A stretch of 64,000 bases of DNA from Hymenopus coronatus (Eukaryota; Arthropoda; Insecta; Mantodea; Hymenopodidae). The notes beneath the pieces were generated by a model, which did no database searches, was not told where the DNA came from, and worked only from the letters and a program-made list of their open reading frames with translations. Position 1 is the stretch's first letter; each line of letters starts with the position of its first letter. Shown piece after piece: positions 25,661 to 40,489 of this stretch. A program made the position numbers and the translations under genes. Location of the stretch: positions 16,289,001-16,353,000 of the forward strand of contig CM060899.1 in NCBI GenBank assembly GCA_030762935.1, in the 5' to 3' direction.

Positions 25661-26761
25661 ATCCTTTAATGTTTAATCCAACTCCTTTTGTATTTCTGTT
25701 AGATTGAAACCCTTCAAAATCACATTCTTTTTCTAATTATCAATTTTATATGCTTTTTAATACCATAGGTATGTAAAATTATTTGGTTCAACTTACAAAG
25801 TGTCATATCTTTATAAACTATAGTCTCTTTTGTAATCTCATTAATGTCAATCTACCAAAGTACTGAATTATACTTTTTAATAATTATACACTAAAAGTTA
25901 GAGGAATTCATACAGGCTTGAGACTATAAACTAAAAAATAAGTTTATGCATAAAGTGTAATGATCAAACATTGTAGTTAAATTCCTTGTGATATTGGATA
26001 CTATATATTTTCATGAAGATTTATTTGAAAGTGCTTGTAATGCTTTAGAAATCATAAGCTAGGCCAGTCATGGAAGGGTTTATTTCTGGCAAGGAATTCG
26101 TGCTTTTCAATGTAATGCTACCATTTGCTTTGCACGATAAGTTTTGTAATTCACTTCATCACAAGCAGGTAAATGCATTCAAATAATGCATTAAATATTA
26201 ATATCTTAATATTCACATCTCCTTCCATAGTCAGTTAATGTAAGTAAACATTCTTATTTTTAGCATGGTACTGAAATAGCACTGAGCAACATTTTAAATA
26301 TTAAAGTAATGACTGTTTTATGCAAAAGATGCATGTGCAAATACTTGGAAATTTTTATATAATAAAGAAGCATGAACATAATAGATAAATAAAAAATAAT
26401 AGTAATTTGACTTGAGTAAAGCAAAGCCCTAATTAACTGAGGCACCATATTATTCAAACCAAGTGTGTAATATGCTATATTACTTCTTAATAACTCAAGA
26501 ACTCAATGAATAGGAAACTTTAAGTTTGCCAGTCCTGATACTAGCAAATGTATTAGATTACACAGTTTATTTATTATGTACTGAGAACAAATGATTTTTC
26601 TTGTTTTTAAAGTAGGCTTAAGCAGATTAAGTGTGCAATGTTATCACTGAAACAAAATAAATCCAAGCGCTTACTTATATATGCATAATGGGAACCTTAA
26701 AGTTGATGGCTGAGGGGGAATTGGAATCACCTGATTCTTCGGAGCATTGCAATTATGGAAA

Positions 26762-27519
26762 TATCTATGTGTTACATTTACATAGTTTTTTTAGCTGTTC
26801 CACATATAAACTGTTCTTACAAAAGGTTATTTTTTTATGTATATCATGGTCTTATTACTTGCTTCCTTCTAAGTAGAAGGAAAATGAGGGAATACACTAA
26901 GCTAAAAAAAGAGTCAAATTTTTTAAAAGCTGGTCGACATGCGAAACAATGTGAAACAAGTTCAGTTTGCTTTCCATGTTCAGCAGTAAAACAAGATTGA
27001 TGAAACTAAAGTCACTTCCCGTGTTGAGTAGTTTAAAACCAAAACCAATAACAAGGAATATCTCAGAAATAGTTAGCTCTACATAAAAATGTAAATGACA
27101 TAAATTATGTGTTTTAATGAGATCTATATTTTTGTGCAGTAAATTTTTGTCTATCTCATATGGTGTACCAGTTATGCAAAATTCATCTAGACTGAAGAGG
27201 TCTGTATATTTACGCTTTCGTGAATTGTAAATCTGGAAGAAGACACTTCACCAGAGAACTTTTTAATATAATCTGTGGGAACACGACTTGGTGATTCCCA
27301 TTTATACTTTTACACACAAAAAAATGTCGAGAGTCACTCGCCTGTTCAGTTTGGTGGCCAGAACAATACCGCCGATGCTAGCCCACACGCACACATGCAG
27401 CCAATAGTAGGGGGATCCAACAAGGTCTTTGGGAGAGGCAAAACTCCATGGGCTATGTTAGGTTTTAAATGAAGAACCCTGTATGTATATTGCATGTACA
27501 TATGTGCTAGAGAAAGTAA
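26762..27519 (-). repeat. R repeat copy R3, diverged
   Basis: The - orientation start (CTATGTGTTACATTTACATA) is near 26764. R interior follows to about 27215, and the hairpin-like end TGCATGTACATATGTGCTAG then AGAAAGTAA is at 27491-27519. From 27216 to 27480 the sequence does not match other copies, so that part was replaced or is heavily changed. Confidence 0.65.
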
Positions 27520-27774
27520 CACAATGAATGTGAAAAGAAAATGGGTTGTACCATATGAAATAAGATGAAAGGTATAAGCAATATAACATTATTCTCTACA
27601 AAAGTTAAAGTATAAAAGTGTTTTCCTTTAAAATTGTATATGAGTAGACATTAAGCGATATAATAGCTTACGTTTATTAACACAGTTTTAAGGAGTACTC
27701 TGTATTAACTGAGTGTGTATTTATCCGAGGTGACTTCAGTCTGCAATACCTCAGATAATTACAGAACTGTTGTA

Positions 27775-28160
27775 TGAAGTATTTGAAAATTCAAACCAAT
27801 AACAAAGAATATCTATAAAATGAGTTTTCTTTGCCTTAAATTGTGTGCTTGAACAAGATCTATGCATTTTGTATAATAAGATTTTATCTCTTGGTTTATC
27901 AACTACACAAAAGTGATTCAGAATAAAGGACTTCCGAAGCTGTTCCAGAAAATGATGTATATGGTAATACAATCAAAATCATTAGGAGCCATTTTTGAGA
28001 ACATTAAAAAATAACAAAAGTTTATCACATGAAGAATAGTTTAGGGTGTTTTTATGGAATTCATGGTGCCTCAAAACTTGTATTTCCGATGAAATCTCAA
28101 CATAAAATTTTAGGACAGAAACCAGTACTTCCTCTGCTTACTGTAAGTATACAGAAAGTA
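27775..28160 (-). repeat. R repeat copy R4, partial
   Basis: Only the hairpin-proximal half is present: TTCAAACCAATAACAAAGAA, then AATCAAAATCATTAGGAGCC, ending in a decayed hairpin TACTGTAAGTATACAGAAAG (28139-28158). R5 follows head-to-tail. Confidence 0.65.
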
Positions 28161-28555
28161 AATCTAATGTTGCAATGACATGTTACTCTCTATTCACTCT
28201 TTTACAAACTTTCATACCAAAGCTTATTTTTTGTCTGCTTTTTAATATTGATAAACATTCATTTCACATTTATTTGTACATATCAGAAGAGTACAATAGA
28301 GTAAAGAGATACTCAAATTTTCATGCTGGTCAGTACATAAAGGCTTTGAAAAAAACAAATGAGTAAAGATTTGTAGTTGAAAAAAGTATAAAGTATTTGA
28401 AAATTAGAGCCAGTAAGGAAGAATATTCTGGAAATTGTGAACTCCAAAAAAATTTTTGTTATAAATTGTGTATTAAAACAAGTTAAATTTTTTTTGTCTA
28501 TCTTTATAGTTAATACAAGTCGAGTGAAGAGATCTTCACAGGCTTCTCTGATTAT
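28161..28555 (-). repeat. R repeat copy R5, partial
   Basis: Begins TAAATCTAATGTTGCAATGA, a decayed form of the R start, directly after R4. It continues with ATTTGAAAATTAGAGCCAGT, and the match fades near 28555. Strongly diverged. Confidence 0.55.
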
Positions 28556-29490
28556 TAAATAATCCATTGCATATGTTACACCTTAGTTGAGCTAAGGGAA
28601 AGAATGAAGTTCTTTGGCCACTCAGCATATGTACTTTAATAGTGAGAGCTAAGGCAGATTTCAGCAACCAGTAATAAAAATACTATAATAATATGCTGTT
28701 TTTAACACTTAAACATTTGAGATAATAAAATTCTTTTATGTCTTGCATCTTTTTAATGGAGAGACAACTGCGAACAATAGCTTTCGAGAATACGAACTCT
28801 CATACTTCTGGTTACTAACCCTGAAGGAATTATAGAGCGCAATAAAGCCAGTGATGAATTTATAATGTAGAAGAATGCCATATGGAAGAATATCCATGAG
28901 AAATTTAATTGCAATGCATGCATTTCTCCTAGGCTCAATAAGCAACCTTGAATAATTATTGTTAATACCAAATGGCAGGTATGAAAGCTTTTAGAACACT
29001 TTAAACTGAGAGGTGGACTCTACACTGTAACTAAGGTGAAAGAAAGTGTATTCTCATTGATTACCAAACCCCTTAAAAATTACTGTTTGTTTCTTAAAGC
29101 AATTGCTATGGAAAATTTCAGAATAAACCCAGAAACAGCAGTTTTGGAAATACTAATACTATCATTGTCTGTTACACCCAGTTTTACAGTTTAAGCTTAA
29201 ATGGGGACAAAATTCTACCATGGCCATATTTTTTGTCCTAAAGCAATGGAATTTTGCACAGTTAATTGTCTTGATATCTTCTATGACTGTGCTATTTTAT
29301 GAGTAATTTTGTCAAATAAAGAAATTACACTACATTGGAATTTTCAAAACATTAAAAAATGTATGTACTTTTTTCTTGGTAACCCTTTGGTGAAGTTGCT
29401 TGAAAACAACTGTACATAAAGTATTATAATTATTATAATTGTAATACTCCTCTCTCCTACATATTATTGAAAGGTACAATGATATACAAT

Positions 29491-29821
29491 TAGTTAATTA
29501 GGACCAGTTGAAAAATTCAATGCCACAGCCGGGAATTGAACACAGTTCAATAGAATAGCTTATGTGTTGGCAAGAACAGAGTAAATATTACCTGGATACT
29601 AAGTACTTACGATGGTAAGTCGCCATTCTGGTGGTTCTCTGAAGTGAGACATACTGGTTGATTGAACCGGGTAAAACACACATAATCAGTTGGAAGATTG
29701 AATGCCATACCGGCAGGTTGTCACAGTAGCTCAATGGTTAGAGCAACTGCATGGAGAGGGGGAGAACCATGTTCAATTCCTGGCTGTGGCATTGAATTTT
29801 TCAACTGGTCCTAATTAACTA
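29491..29821. mobile_element. Inverted pair of tRNA-like sequences (SINE-E pair 1)
   Basis: 50-bp terminal inverted repeats at 29491-29540 and 29772-29821 agree at 49 of 50 positions by eye. The right arm is the 3' part of a tRNA-like unit on +: CACAGTAGCTCAATGGTTAG at 29723 (box A), GTTCAATTCCTGG at 29771 (box B), then TGGCATTGAATTTTTCA. The left arm repeats the box B half on the - strand. The same tail occurs in the pair at 48055-48470. Confidence 0.8.
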
Positions 29822-31199
29822 TTATAATTATGCTATATTTTGGCGCAGAAGTATATGTTTCATAGCACAATACCTATAGAATCTAAATCAAAAGAAAACT
29901 AGCTGTGTCAAAATACTCACTGAAGCCTGAAATATGTGTGTACAAAATTTCATTGGAATATCTCAGAAAAAGGTACATAAGTGTGAAAAACTATAAACCT
30001 GAGAAAACGAGAAAAGATAATTTTGTTTGCTTGTTTTATATAGGGAGTGATCTACATACTTTAGATACTGCCTAAAATCCACCATAACTGCAGTCAGCTT
30101 CTTCTTCCTGGTCAGAAACTAAAGAAACATACCTTCTAAATATTTATAACTATGTTTGCCTGTAAGAAATGTAGAGAAACAAGGGATCAAAGCTGATAAT
30201 CAAGCAAAAAAAAAGTGGGCGTGGCATGACAAGTCCTAAGTTTTTAATTTATTTGGACCACAAAGAAATTGAATTAGGTTATGAAACTTTGGGAACATAA
30301 AGCTGAATGTATTTAACAATTAATGAAATAAAAAAAAAATTGAAAAATTTGCCATTTTTAGCCTACGTCCGTCCTTAAACTTCTGATCAGCCTTAAGCAG
30401 AGGTTTAAGCTATGTTGTTTTACAGTGCGTAGTTCAAGCAATCAACTGAACTAATCCATGGTTTAGCTTAAACCATACTGAACTGTGGTAGCTAAGATGT
30501 TGGTATGTTATGTGAACCATTTCATATATGGAATGATCGAGAGATTTCGATTAAATGAACAGTCAGCAATGTTGGTGCCTGAAAATATTGGAGATACAAA
30601 TAAACTTATAACCCACTGTTACACGAAACTTACATTTTAATTTACACTTCATGTTTTCATTGAATACTTTGTCGCATTCATTTTTGTCACATTTATAATA
30701 TGTTGCTTTATAATTCAGTAATGAAGCCGTCTTCTCAGAAGCAATGCTTCTCTTAACATAACTATCTGCAAGTGGAAGCATGATAATTGCAGCTGGACAT
30801 TTTTCCAGGATCTCAAAATCTAAAGTTTGGAGAATTGTCAAAATTGCTTCACACCATAATTTTTTCCCATATTTGGTTTTTCTTACTCATAGTAATTTGT
30901 TTTATCGCTTGCACTGAATTAAATACATATGCTGTGTAACACTTTCTAACAGAATGCTGACTTCTTGAGAGGTAAAGTTTACAGTATTTATTTACTCTGA
31001 TTTTTCAGACATTTTAACTATATGTTGCTGGATAATCTATAAAGTCTTAAGAACAGCATTGCCATAAATGATAAGGAATTCAACTTTACTGCTCTCTGAA
31101 ATTTTATAGCTCAGAAAAGCCTAATGTGGTTTCCCAACTATGAAAGTCTGCTAATTTCGCATTCAGTAACTGCCAGAATCGCATATTCTGAAAGTATGT

Positions 31200-31720
31200 A
31201 TAAGGTTTCAAGGGAATAGAATGGTTAAGGAGCAGTTGATCAAGTTTGGGAGATGTGTGGTATAGAATAGACAATTGGAGAGAAGCAAGAGACAGATTGG
31301 ATGGTATAGATAGACAAAATCTGTGGGCAATTGAGAAAAATCATTGCAATAATGTAACGAGGTGCAGGAAAATGTAGGAAAGGAAGAATAGCTTAAAGTT
31401 TGCTATAGAAATGAGAGATTAGCCAACTAGGGATATGGAAGCTGAAAGGTTTGAGACGAAAAGTGAGGCAAATACCATGTCCAATTTGTGGGGAGGAGGA
31501 ACATGAACTGCACATTGTTTAAATATAAAGGGATGAATGAATAGAGAGTGGAGTTGAATTAAACAGAAGTGAGAGAGAGAATGAAGTAGGGATAAAGAAG
31601 ATATTCAAGGGTCAAGAGCAACCAAGAGATTTAGAGGAATTCTTATGGAAGATTACTATGAAATAGACAAAGTAAATAGATAAGGTTTAATTAGTGAGAG
31701 CACATTATAAACTAATTTTA
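31200..31720 (+). mobile_element. Non-LTR retrotransposon 3' fragment
   Basis: The frame near 31465-31515 reads PCPICGEEEHELHIV. This fits the C-terminal zinc-knuckle-like CxxC...H motif that ends the reverse transcriptase proteins of several invertebrate LINEs (usual form CPxCGxEEETxxHV). Upstream purine-rich sequence may be part of the same element but has stops. The identification is by motif only. Confidence 0.55.
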
Positions 31721-31789
31721 TGTACAAATAATGTAAGGGCCACTTAATATTTTGAGCCTTGGCAACTCGGATTGCTGTAAGTTCCATCT

Positions 31790-32815
<1,026 letters not shown>

Positions 32816-33895
32816 ATAGTGCACCTCGTATAGTGATAAAGTACATTTGTATAATGAAGGTTGGTGGCATACCCAGATGAAGGCCATGGCCATAGGAAGT
32901 TGCCATCATTGTATTGAGCGTAGCACTCAAATTATATTATTATTATAATTATTATTATTATTATTACTGTGAAACTTGCAAAACTTTAACCAAACCATAA
33001 GCCTTGCATAAGCAACATCCATAACTTTCTAAAGCTTTGGATATTAAGCTTAAACTGTGAAACTGGTCCTAAATATTAGCCACCAGCATAAAGTATCAGA
33101 ATAATTAATAGTTGTAGTTTAAGAGATCAGCATGTTTCTCTTGGCAGCGTTCTAACCTCTCGTATCCCCTCTACAAAACTGTTCACAACTATCTTAAACA
33201 ATCTGCAGCTCTTTAAAAATTTCTTGTTTTGCAGTTCTTAGTTTAGCAACATTGTTTTAAAAAATCCAGCAATTGTGCATTGCAGCAGCCAGTTTGCAAC
33301 TTCTATACTTGTTAAATGCTATGTTAACACAAAGTTGCGCTAACATTGTTACATGCAACAGTGTGTTCATTAACTTCTATGTTATATCACTTTAACAGTG
33401 TATTAAAATGTAACATCGAAACTAGTCCTTAATGATATTTTGCTGAAACTGAACTAGCATGACTAACAGCACCAAATATGAGTGCCTGAAATATCCCATT
33501 TTAAAAGTATTAACTCCAGAAAGTCAATACTCAAAGGCAACTGCTCTTCTATTTGAGGTAATACTTTAGTAAGGCTTTCTGCTTTAGTATTAAACTTATT
33601 TGATGTATATATTTTTCTGCATGTTTGCATAATTTCTTTACTTTCATTCTTGAAGAGATTTCTATAAAGCTTAAGAAAATTTATTGTCCTTAATTACATG
33701 TTATTCTAATTTACAATATGCCATAAAGCTTTATAAAGCTAACTACTTTGATTTAAAATCAGAGCACATGTTCACACCATACTTAAATGCATCAAGCATC
33801 CTTGAATGCTGTTTACAGTAGATCATGCTTTTATAATTTCATAATAAAATGTGTATGGTGTTCTTAAGAATCAAGCACCACACCCATATTTTTTT

Positions 33896-33927
33896 TTTCT
33901 TTCTTTCTTTCTTTCTTTCTTTCTTTT
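33896..33927 (+). repeat. (TTTC)n microsatellite
   Basis: About seven TTTC units after a T-run, in an otherwise featureless part of the 30 kb intron. Confidence 0.95.
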
Positions 33928-35321
33928 TAGTCTTCATATTCTAGCTGAGCACTTCAGTTCTACCATTTGCTTATTATAATATTTTCAAAATGTTTGCTTT
34001 GCTTAATACACATAGTTTTTGTGTTCTTTGCATGCATTTGGGTAGTGTACAATATTTTGTGGTAATCAAGTGATTGAAGTAACCATTAACTCACTGAAGA
34101 AAAGAATATTTGGCAAACTAAAATATGTTTTTGTGTTTTCTTTAAAGATAGAAGAATGCTAAATTACAGAATTGCCCCTGTTACAGGTTGAAGAACCTTG
34201 AAAATAGGTATGCTTAGAAAATAACTTAATTTCTAATGTGTAATTGCAAGTAAAAAGCTGTGTTCTATTCAGTTTTTATTGTATTTTATAGATCCATAAT
34301 TTTAATGGTTAAGAATGTGATAATTTATCATTGGTACCAAACATTTTGAATAGTTGGTAGTTGTAAGTATTTACTTTGTTATATATCCTCGATTGTGAAG
34401 GTTTTAAGTGCTGGTATACCTCACAGATTATATTTAACTAATTACAGACAGTTGAGGGAATTCCAGAAATAGGGTGTTCATTAAATTAATGTACACCAGT
34501 TATACAGTTTGCTGCAAAAGGGTGTTGAGGGGAAAACATCACAGATTTGAGTTAAACTTTGTTAGGAAATTGATTTCAATCATTCAGGGAACATCATTCT
34601 GTTTAGTACTACAAAGTTTTGAAAAAATGCAAATGTTCATTAAAGAGGGAAATAAAATAGGGAAATTGATGTTTTCAAATAATGTAATACCTGATCTAAA
34701 GAATGCATAATTATTATACTTGAATATGTAGTTAAGTTTTGCAAAGCATTGAATTTTAATGCATGATTAAGAATAATTGTAAATGCACCAACTCTGCTAA
34801 GAAATCTCTAATCAAACTGTTCAGTTTGGAGCGTATAATTTTTGTAAGCACATGCAATGAATCATTCTAAAATCACATTATTTAAATTGGTGTGAGTTGC
34901 ATGTGCATGTGTGGTTTACCTGGTAGCTGAAGTGATTAAAATGATTGCTGTGAAATTAAGTAAGAACAGAGTTAGAGCCCACCTAAAAGATTGTTTTTCC
35001 TTACCTTACCTCGCATGTCAGCAGTATGATGTTTTCTAGTTCCCTAGTTAAAATAATAATTTAGTTTTTGCATTCAGCGTATTTCATTCACATTACTTCC
35101 CTTTCCTTTCAAGCAATGATGCATATGTAGATTATTATTCTAAGATATGAGGGAGTATTATCTTCTTCTTTTTTATACTTGAGTTTTATAACAGCAGCAC
35201 ATGTCATCATCATATCTTCACTGACCAAGCTGAGTTGAAACATCAGTTTATTAACCGTTGTTATTCACAGAGGTTGAAAAGTGTATGTGTCTTATTATGT
35301 GAGCAAATCATGTACATTCTG

Positions 35322-36587
35322 TTAAGAAAGTACCGGGAATTGATTATTTAAAAATCTTGTTTAAAAGGAGATTCGAAATTATTGTTGTCGCTAAGTTGGT
35401 ACAACTTTCCTCTATACCCACGCAGAGTTTGATCGTCATCTAGTTTGTTTACAGTACGTCATTTTGTTAGTTCATCTCAAAGGTGATTTGCTACTTTAGG
35501 ATGGACACAAATATTGAACAAAGAATTTGTCTTAAATTTTGCATTGCAAATGGTATTTCGTGTGCCGAATCGCTGAAAATGTTACAGAGGGCCAATGGTG
35601 AATCAAGTTTATCTAAAACAGGTGCATATGAGTGGTACAGTGCATTCAAAAGTGGTCGAGATGTGGTGGAAGATTTGCCTTGCTCTGGTCAGCCATCAAT
35701 GGTTTCAATTGAACTGAACATCGCTAAAGTGAAGAAAATGGTGTCTGAAATCATCATTTAGGTCTGAGAGAGATTGCCGCTGAACTTTCTGTTGTCTCAC
35801 AAATCGATTTTTACCATTTTAAACGATTGTTTGGGCATGACATGGGTTGCAGCTCGGTTAGTTCCAAAAGACTTAAATTTTCTTCAAAAACTCAATCGCG
35901 TAAGGATTGCTGAAGACATGTTAGGATGAGCTGTTCCGACCCCACATTCATGAAATGAATTGTAACGGGTGATGTGGCATGGGTTTACGAGTTTGATACT
36001 CAAACCAGTCAACAAGCTTCCGAATGGTGCTTTCTAACTGAACCGAAACCTAAAAGGGCGAGTCAAACTCAATCAAAACTGAAGGTCATGTTGACAGTTT
36101 TTTTTTTTAAGTGTCATGCACTAGAAGGCCAGATGGTAAATGACTTATCTGAGCGTTTGAGAGAACAAATATGGCGAAAAAGGCCAGATTTGTGGAACAA
36201 CAGCTCACGGATTCTGCACCATGATAACGCACCAGCTCACAAGACTATTATTGTGAACGAATTTCTGGCCAAAAACTCAACAAATTTCATCGAACAACCA
36301 CCGTATTCACCTGATCTGGCTCCTGCTGATTTCTTTCTCTTTCTAAAACTCAAGTTACCACTTCGAGGCACCCGTTTTCAGTCGATAGAAGACATAAAGG
36401 AAAATTTGCGGTGACAATTGATATAGATTCCTAAAAGTGCCTACAAAAAATGTTTTAATGATTGGATTATTCGTTGGCATAAATGTATAATTTGAGAAGG
36501 GGCCTACTTTGAAGGCGATAAAATAAAATTGGATGAATAATTAATTTTTTGTGTTTTATTGGCAAATTCCTGGAACTCTCTTGACAC
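35322..36587 (+). mobile_element. Mariner transposon M3, most complete copy
   Basis: Ends carry imperfect inverted repeats (GTTAAGAAAGTACCGGGAAT at 35321; complement of GGAACTCTCTTGACACAG near 36572). The transposase starts at ATG 35501: MDTNIEQRICLKFCIANGIS, then AYEWYSAFKSGRD. After a stop at 35759 it continues in shifted frames to VTGDVAWVYEFD (first aspartate), LHHDNAPAH (second, about 36220) and SPDLAPADFFLF (third, about 36310), spaced as DD34D. It ends with CxxxEGAYFEGDKIKLDE near 36540. A small deletion after VMLTVFF, an extra T-run and several stops inactivate it. Confidence 0.93.
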
Positions 36588-37609
36588 AGTAGTATAATGG
36601 CAAAAAGAGGAAAAGGAGAAACTATATTCAGAAGGTGTGATAAGTTGATTGAGTGTGAAAACTGCTTTGTGGCAACAAAAATTCAAACTGTTAGAGGTTA
36701 GGGTGCTGCTTAGTACAGCATTGTCATAGGTTAATGTCATCAATTGGAAAGGAGCAATTATTCACGTGGTAAAATAAAAAAACAAAACATAAGAGTTGGA
36801 TGATAATATGGGCAATATTATTGAGAAGATTGTTATTAACCTTTCCAAAACTTCATCTGACAACAAAGCTGATGTTGCAAAACCAGATTCTGATAAGGAA
36901 GGGATTACTCCATTACTGGATACTCCATAATTGTATCATAAATAGTCATTATACAGTTTGTATCTTTCTTACACTTAGTTTGCACAAGTCACTTATGTGC
37001 TGTTAGGTTTTCATTAAATTATGTTATCTGTTAACTCATATGCTGAATAGGCTATGTTTATGGTGGGAATGACTCAACCAATGAGAAGGGAATATGGATG
37101 GATATATTGCGGTGTGCTTATATGCCGGGTAAACTTATAAAACAAGGTTTAGATGTGAATTTCAAACGTCAGAAGGAAGGTGATCATGAACATTAATTTT
37201 ATAACTATGTCATATATGTAGGAAACTTTTTTAAGATGAGTTGTAGCCAATTGGCTTTTTTGTGCTGGTCATCCCATTAATTTATAGCATTCTCTGTTTA
37301 TAGTCAGGCAAATGCGGTTTACAAACATGTACATTAACTTGCATAAAAGGTGGCCCATAATGGAACGCAACATATTTTTGTTCTGACAAATCTAGCCCCA
37401 CTCTCTGCTCTCCTTGAGCATAATTCTAGCCAGTGGATTATCAGAGCATTTAACTATATAGCCTAACTGCCAAAAGATAACATTTCAAGCTGTTGTCCAT
37501 GTACTCAAGAGTATCATTATGGCAATGCTTTGTTGTTGAATTTTGGCACAAAATAAAATGTATGAATGGAATTTATTATCCTAAATCATACAATATTTTG
37601 TTACATTTG

Positions 37610-37912
37610 GTAGTCGCCCTCCGTGGTGTAATGGTTACCATGCTAACTTCATATACCCAAGGTCGCAGGTTCAAACCCAGCGGAGGACGATGGATTTTTT
37701 CGGGCGTAAAAATCCTTAGCATGGCTTCGTTCGGAAGGGAAGTAAAGCTGTGGGTCCCGTGTTGTAGATTTACGGCACGTAAAAGAACCTCAAGCCTTAT
37801 AAGAGAGGCCTCTGAGCAAATTAAGCGATCTTTCACACCCAATATAGAATGGGACGCTGAGAACCAAAGCAGTTAAAGAGCGTCCATAAATAACAGGCCA
37901 TTTCCATTTTCA
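37610..37912 (+). mobile_element. SINE-A copy 3, full length
   Basis: tRNA-like head (CCGTGGTGTAATGGTTACCA, box B GGTTCAAACCC at 37669-37679), then body CGTAAAAATCCTTAGCATGG and TTACGGCACGTAAAAGAACC, and tail AAAGAGCGTCCATAAATAAC. Flanked by a 9-bp direct repeat TTACATTTG at 37601-37609 and 37913-37921. Best reference copy of the family here. Confidence 0.92.
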
Positions 37913-39318
37913 TTACATTTGATATAATAATAGAACTTTCTCCTTCTCTTTTTCATTTGACGTATTCAGCTAAATTTCTATCCTAGAGTTGCTTATTTCT
38001 TTGGACCATACACACACTAAAGACCCTGGTCATTGGTGTACAAGAATCTGTTAAACTAATTCTAGATAATCTTACCCATATCAATTTTTGCTTCCTTGCA
38101 CTGCCTGATACAATCCTATACCATTTTTCACTCAGCCTCTCTAAATATTTTCCTCAAGCTATAATATATTCTCTTTTGTTGTTAAACATAATTTTTTGCT
38201 AAATCCTCTATCCCTAGTTTTTCCCATTTATCAACTCTCAATTCATGTCTCCATACTTCTGTTTGAGCCTCCTCATTTTTCCCACACAGTGAGCATATAT
38301 TGACATAATCCCCTTATGTCCTTTATAAGTTTTATTATATAAATCCATATTTTGTCCCAATCTGAATTAGAATTCTGCATTGTTCCAGGGGGAAAAAAAT
38401 TAGAAATAAAGAAGAAAGAACTCTGTTCAATACACTTGAACCTTCTTTTAATGTTACCCTCCTGTAATATCCATTTTCTTATTGCCTTCATCTCCTTGTC
38501 ACTAATGAAAGCTCATGCAAGTCATAGTTGTATTCCAGTTATATTACATAACATTGCAATCTATGGACCCTGTTTTGAGATTAGACACAAAGTCCAACTC
38601 TAGAATGTAGATCATCTCAGAAATTACATTTATTGGTTACTCTTGATAATTAATAATACATTTATTTATAAAGATTAACTCTGATATTGTATTTTTTCAG
38701 AGGTGTCAGTTTTGCATAACTTACAGTTACATGTCTGTTTCCAAAAACCAATTCTTACAGTATGCATTCTTAGAATATTCAGTATATTATATTTACAACA
38801 CTGCATTAATTATTAATAGTATTTTTAGAAGGTGCGAGTAATGAGGTATCTTTTTAATTACTCTGACCTAAACTTGTTTTTGTTCATATGCAATTCCTGT
38901 ATAGGAGATAGAAATGAATTAAATAAAATTATACCATTGTGGTAAACCCATTTTTGAATATCTGTAAATTATTTTTTGGTCTATGTAAGTCCTATCTGTG
39001 ACTAGTCTCTTTATGTACATCTGCATTTTTTGTACAATTTTTTGGGTAATTTATTATAAATAACAATATGGCTAGAATATATTCTCAGGCTATGGCAAAA
39101 TTCCAAACATTTTGAATAGTGATTTATAGTCTTGCCCCTGCCATTATTCTTATTACCTTATATTGCATAATAAACACTTTATTGGCATCTACCAAATTTT
39201 CTCAGAATATTACTCCATAAGTTCATCAATGAATAAAATAAGCATAATAAACTGTTTTTTGAATGCTCTTATTTATAAGTTGAATTAATGGTCTGATTGC
39301 TAAACATACATAACTGAT

Positions 39319-40100
39319 TTTAATTGGAGTCGAGTATACACACATGTGCTTCACAAAAACTTACTTATGCAGAACTAGTTTCGCATGTGTGTTGCATGCA
39401 TTGTCTACTGCTTTCGGCTGTAATCTTAAGAAAATTAAACAACAAAATAAGATTACAGAAATATCCACCCTCAAACAATTAAAGATAACAATAACTACAG
39501 AAGATTCACTTACCACCTTTGGGCAACTAAGAAATTTCAAAAAAATATTTAAAACATAATATAACGCTGGCACCTTACAACAAATTCGGTGTGAAGAATT
39601 TGATTCTATCCCATAGAACAAAAAAAAGTCCCAATTGACAAAAAACCAGCATCTAGAATTAATTGCAATGAGTGTAACAAAGTATACATTGGCAGAACAA
39701 AAAGAAACATAGGTAACCGTCTTAAAGAACATATTAGAAATATTAAAAATAGGAAAACTGAAAAATCTGCAGTATCGGCTCATTTTTGGAACAACCGACA
39801 TGAAATTAAACAAAACATCCATCTTTTGAAAAATTTGCAATGGGCAGTAGAACTCCACGCATGGGAGAAAATATACATAAAAAAAGAAACGCACCTCATG
39901 AATTTTGAAAAAAACCCACTAATGAAGTTCATCAATCCAACACCGGAGGTAAGACAGTCATACATCAAGGATCCTCATGTTGAATCCGACAATTGAAAGC
40001 AGTAGACAATACATGCAACACGCATGCAAAACTAGTTCTGCATAAGTAAGTTTTTGTGAAGTACATGTGTGTAAGCTCAACTCCAATTAAAATTAAAACT
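39319..40100 (+). mobile_element. Penelope-like element between inverted repeats (PLE-3)
   Basis: The + strand from about 39650 encodes RINCNECNKVYIGRTKRNIG, NRLKEHIRNI, SAVSAHFWNNRHEI and LHAWEKIYIKKETHLMNFE, a complete-looking GIY-YIG nuclease domain to about 39925. Only a short piece of upstream protein remains (39420-39560). The nuclease is enclosed by about 95-bp inverted repeats at 39322-39414 and 39996-40088. They share ACTTACTTATGCAGAACTAG, TTTTAATTGGAGT and the block around GTTGCATG. Penelope-like elements can carry inverted pseudo-LTRs, which fits. Most of the reverse transcriptase is missing. Confidence 0.85.
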
Positions 40101-40489
40101 AATTGCCAGCTTCACATTGTACCACTTCCAGTAATCAAAAATTATACATAACTGAGTTTGGATAAAATTATAATACTTGTATCATCTGCAGAAAGGCTTA
40201 TATTATCTGCAAAGACTTGTATCATCCAGTTAAACAGTACATGCAAATATTTCTTCATCCCTTCCTCCAGAAGGCCAAATTGTATTGTATAGGTTGACTT
40301 TTCTTTGTGTACCCATAGTAATGGAGCTCTTTCATTGAGGCAACAGCTGAACCACTCCTTTGTTTCACATCAAGTACAACATAATTTCTCAATGATTTTC
40401 TACTCGCTCCTCTACAAACTAAACTTATGAAAGCCTAAATTCTACAAATTTCTTCTTAATCAGGTTGAACTTTCAATTCACATTTACAC

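Noticed and set aside
39361..39894. 177-codon frame on the - strand
   Set aside because: It is the antisense shadow of the GIY-YIG coding region of PLE-3 on the + strand.
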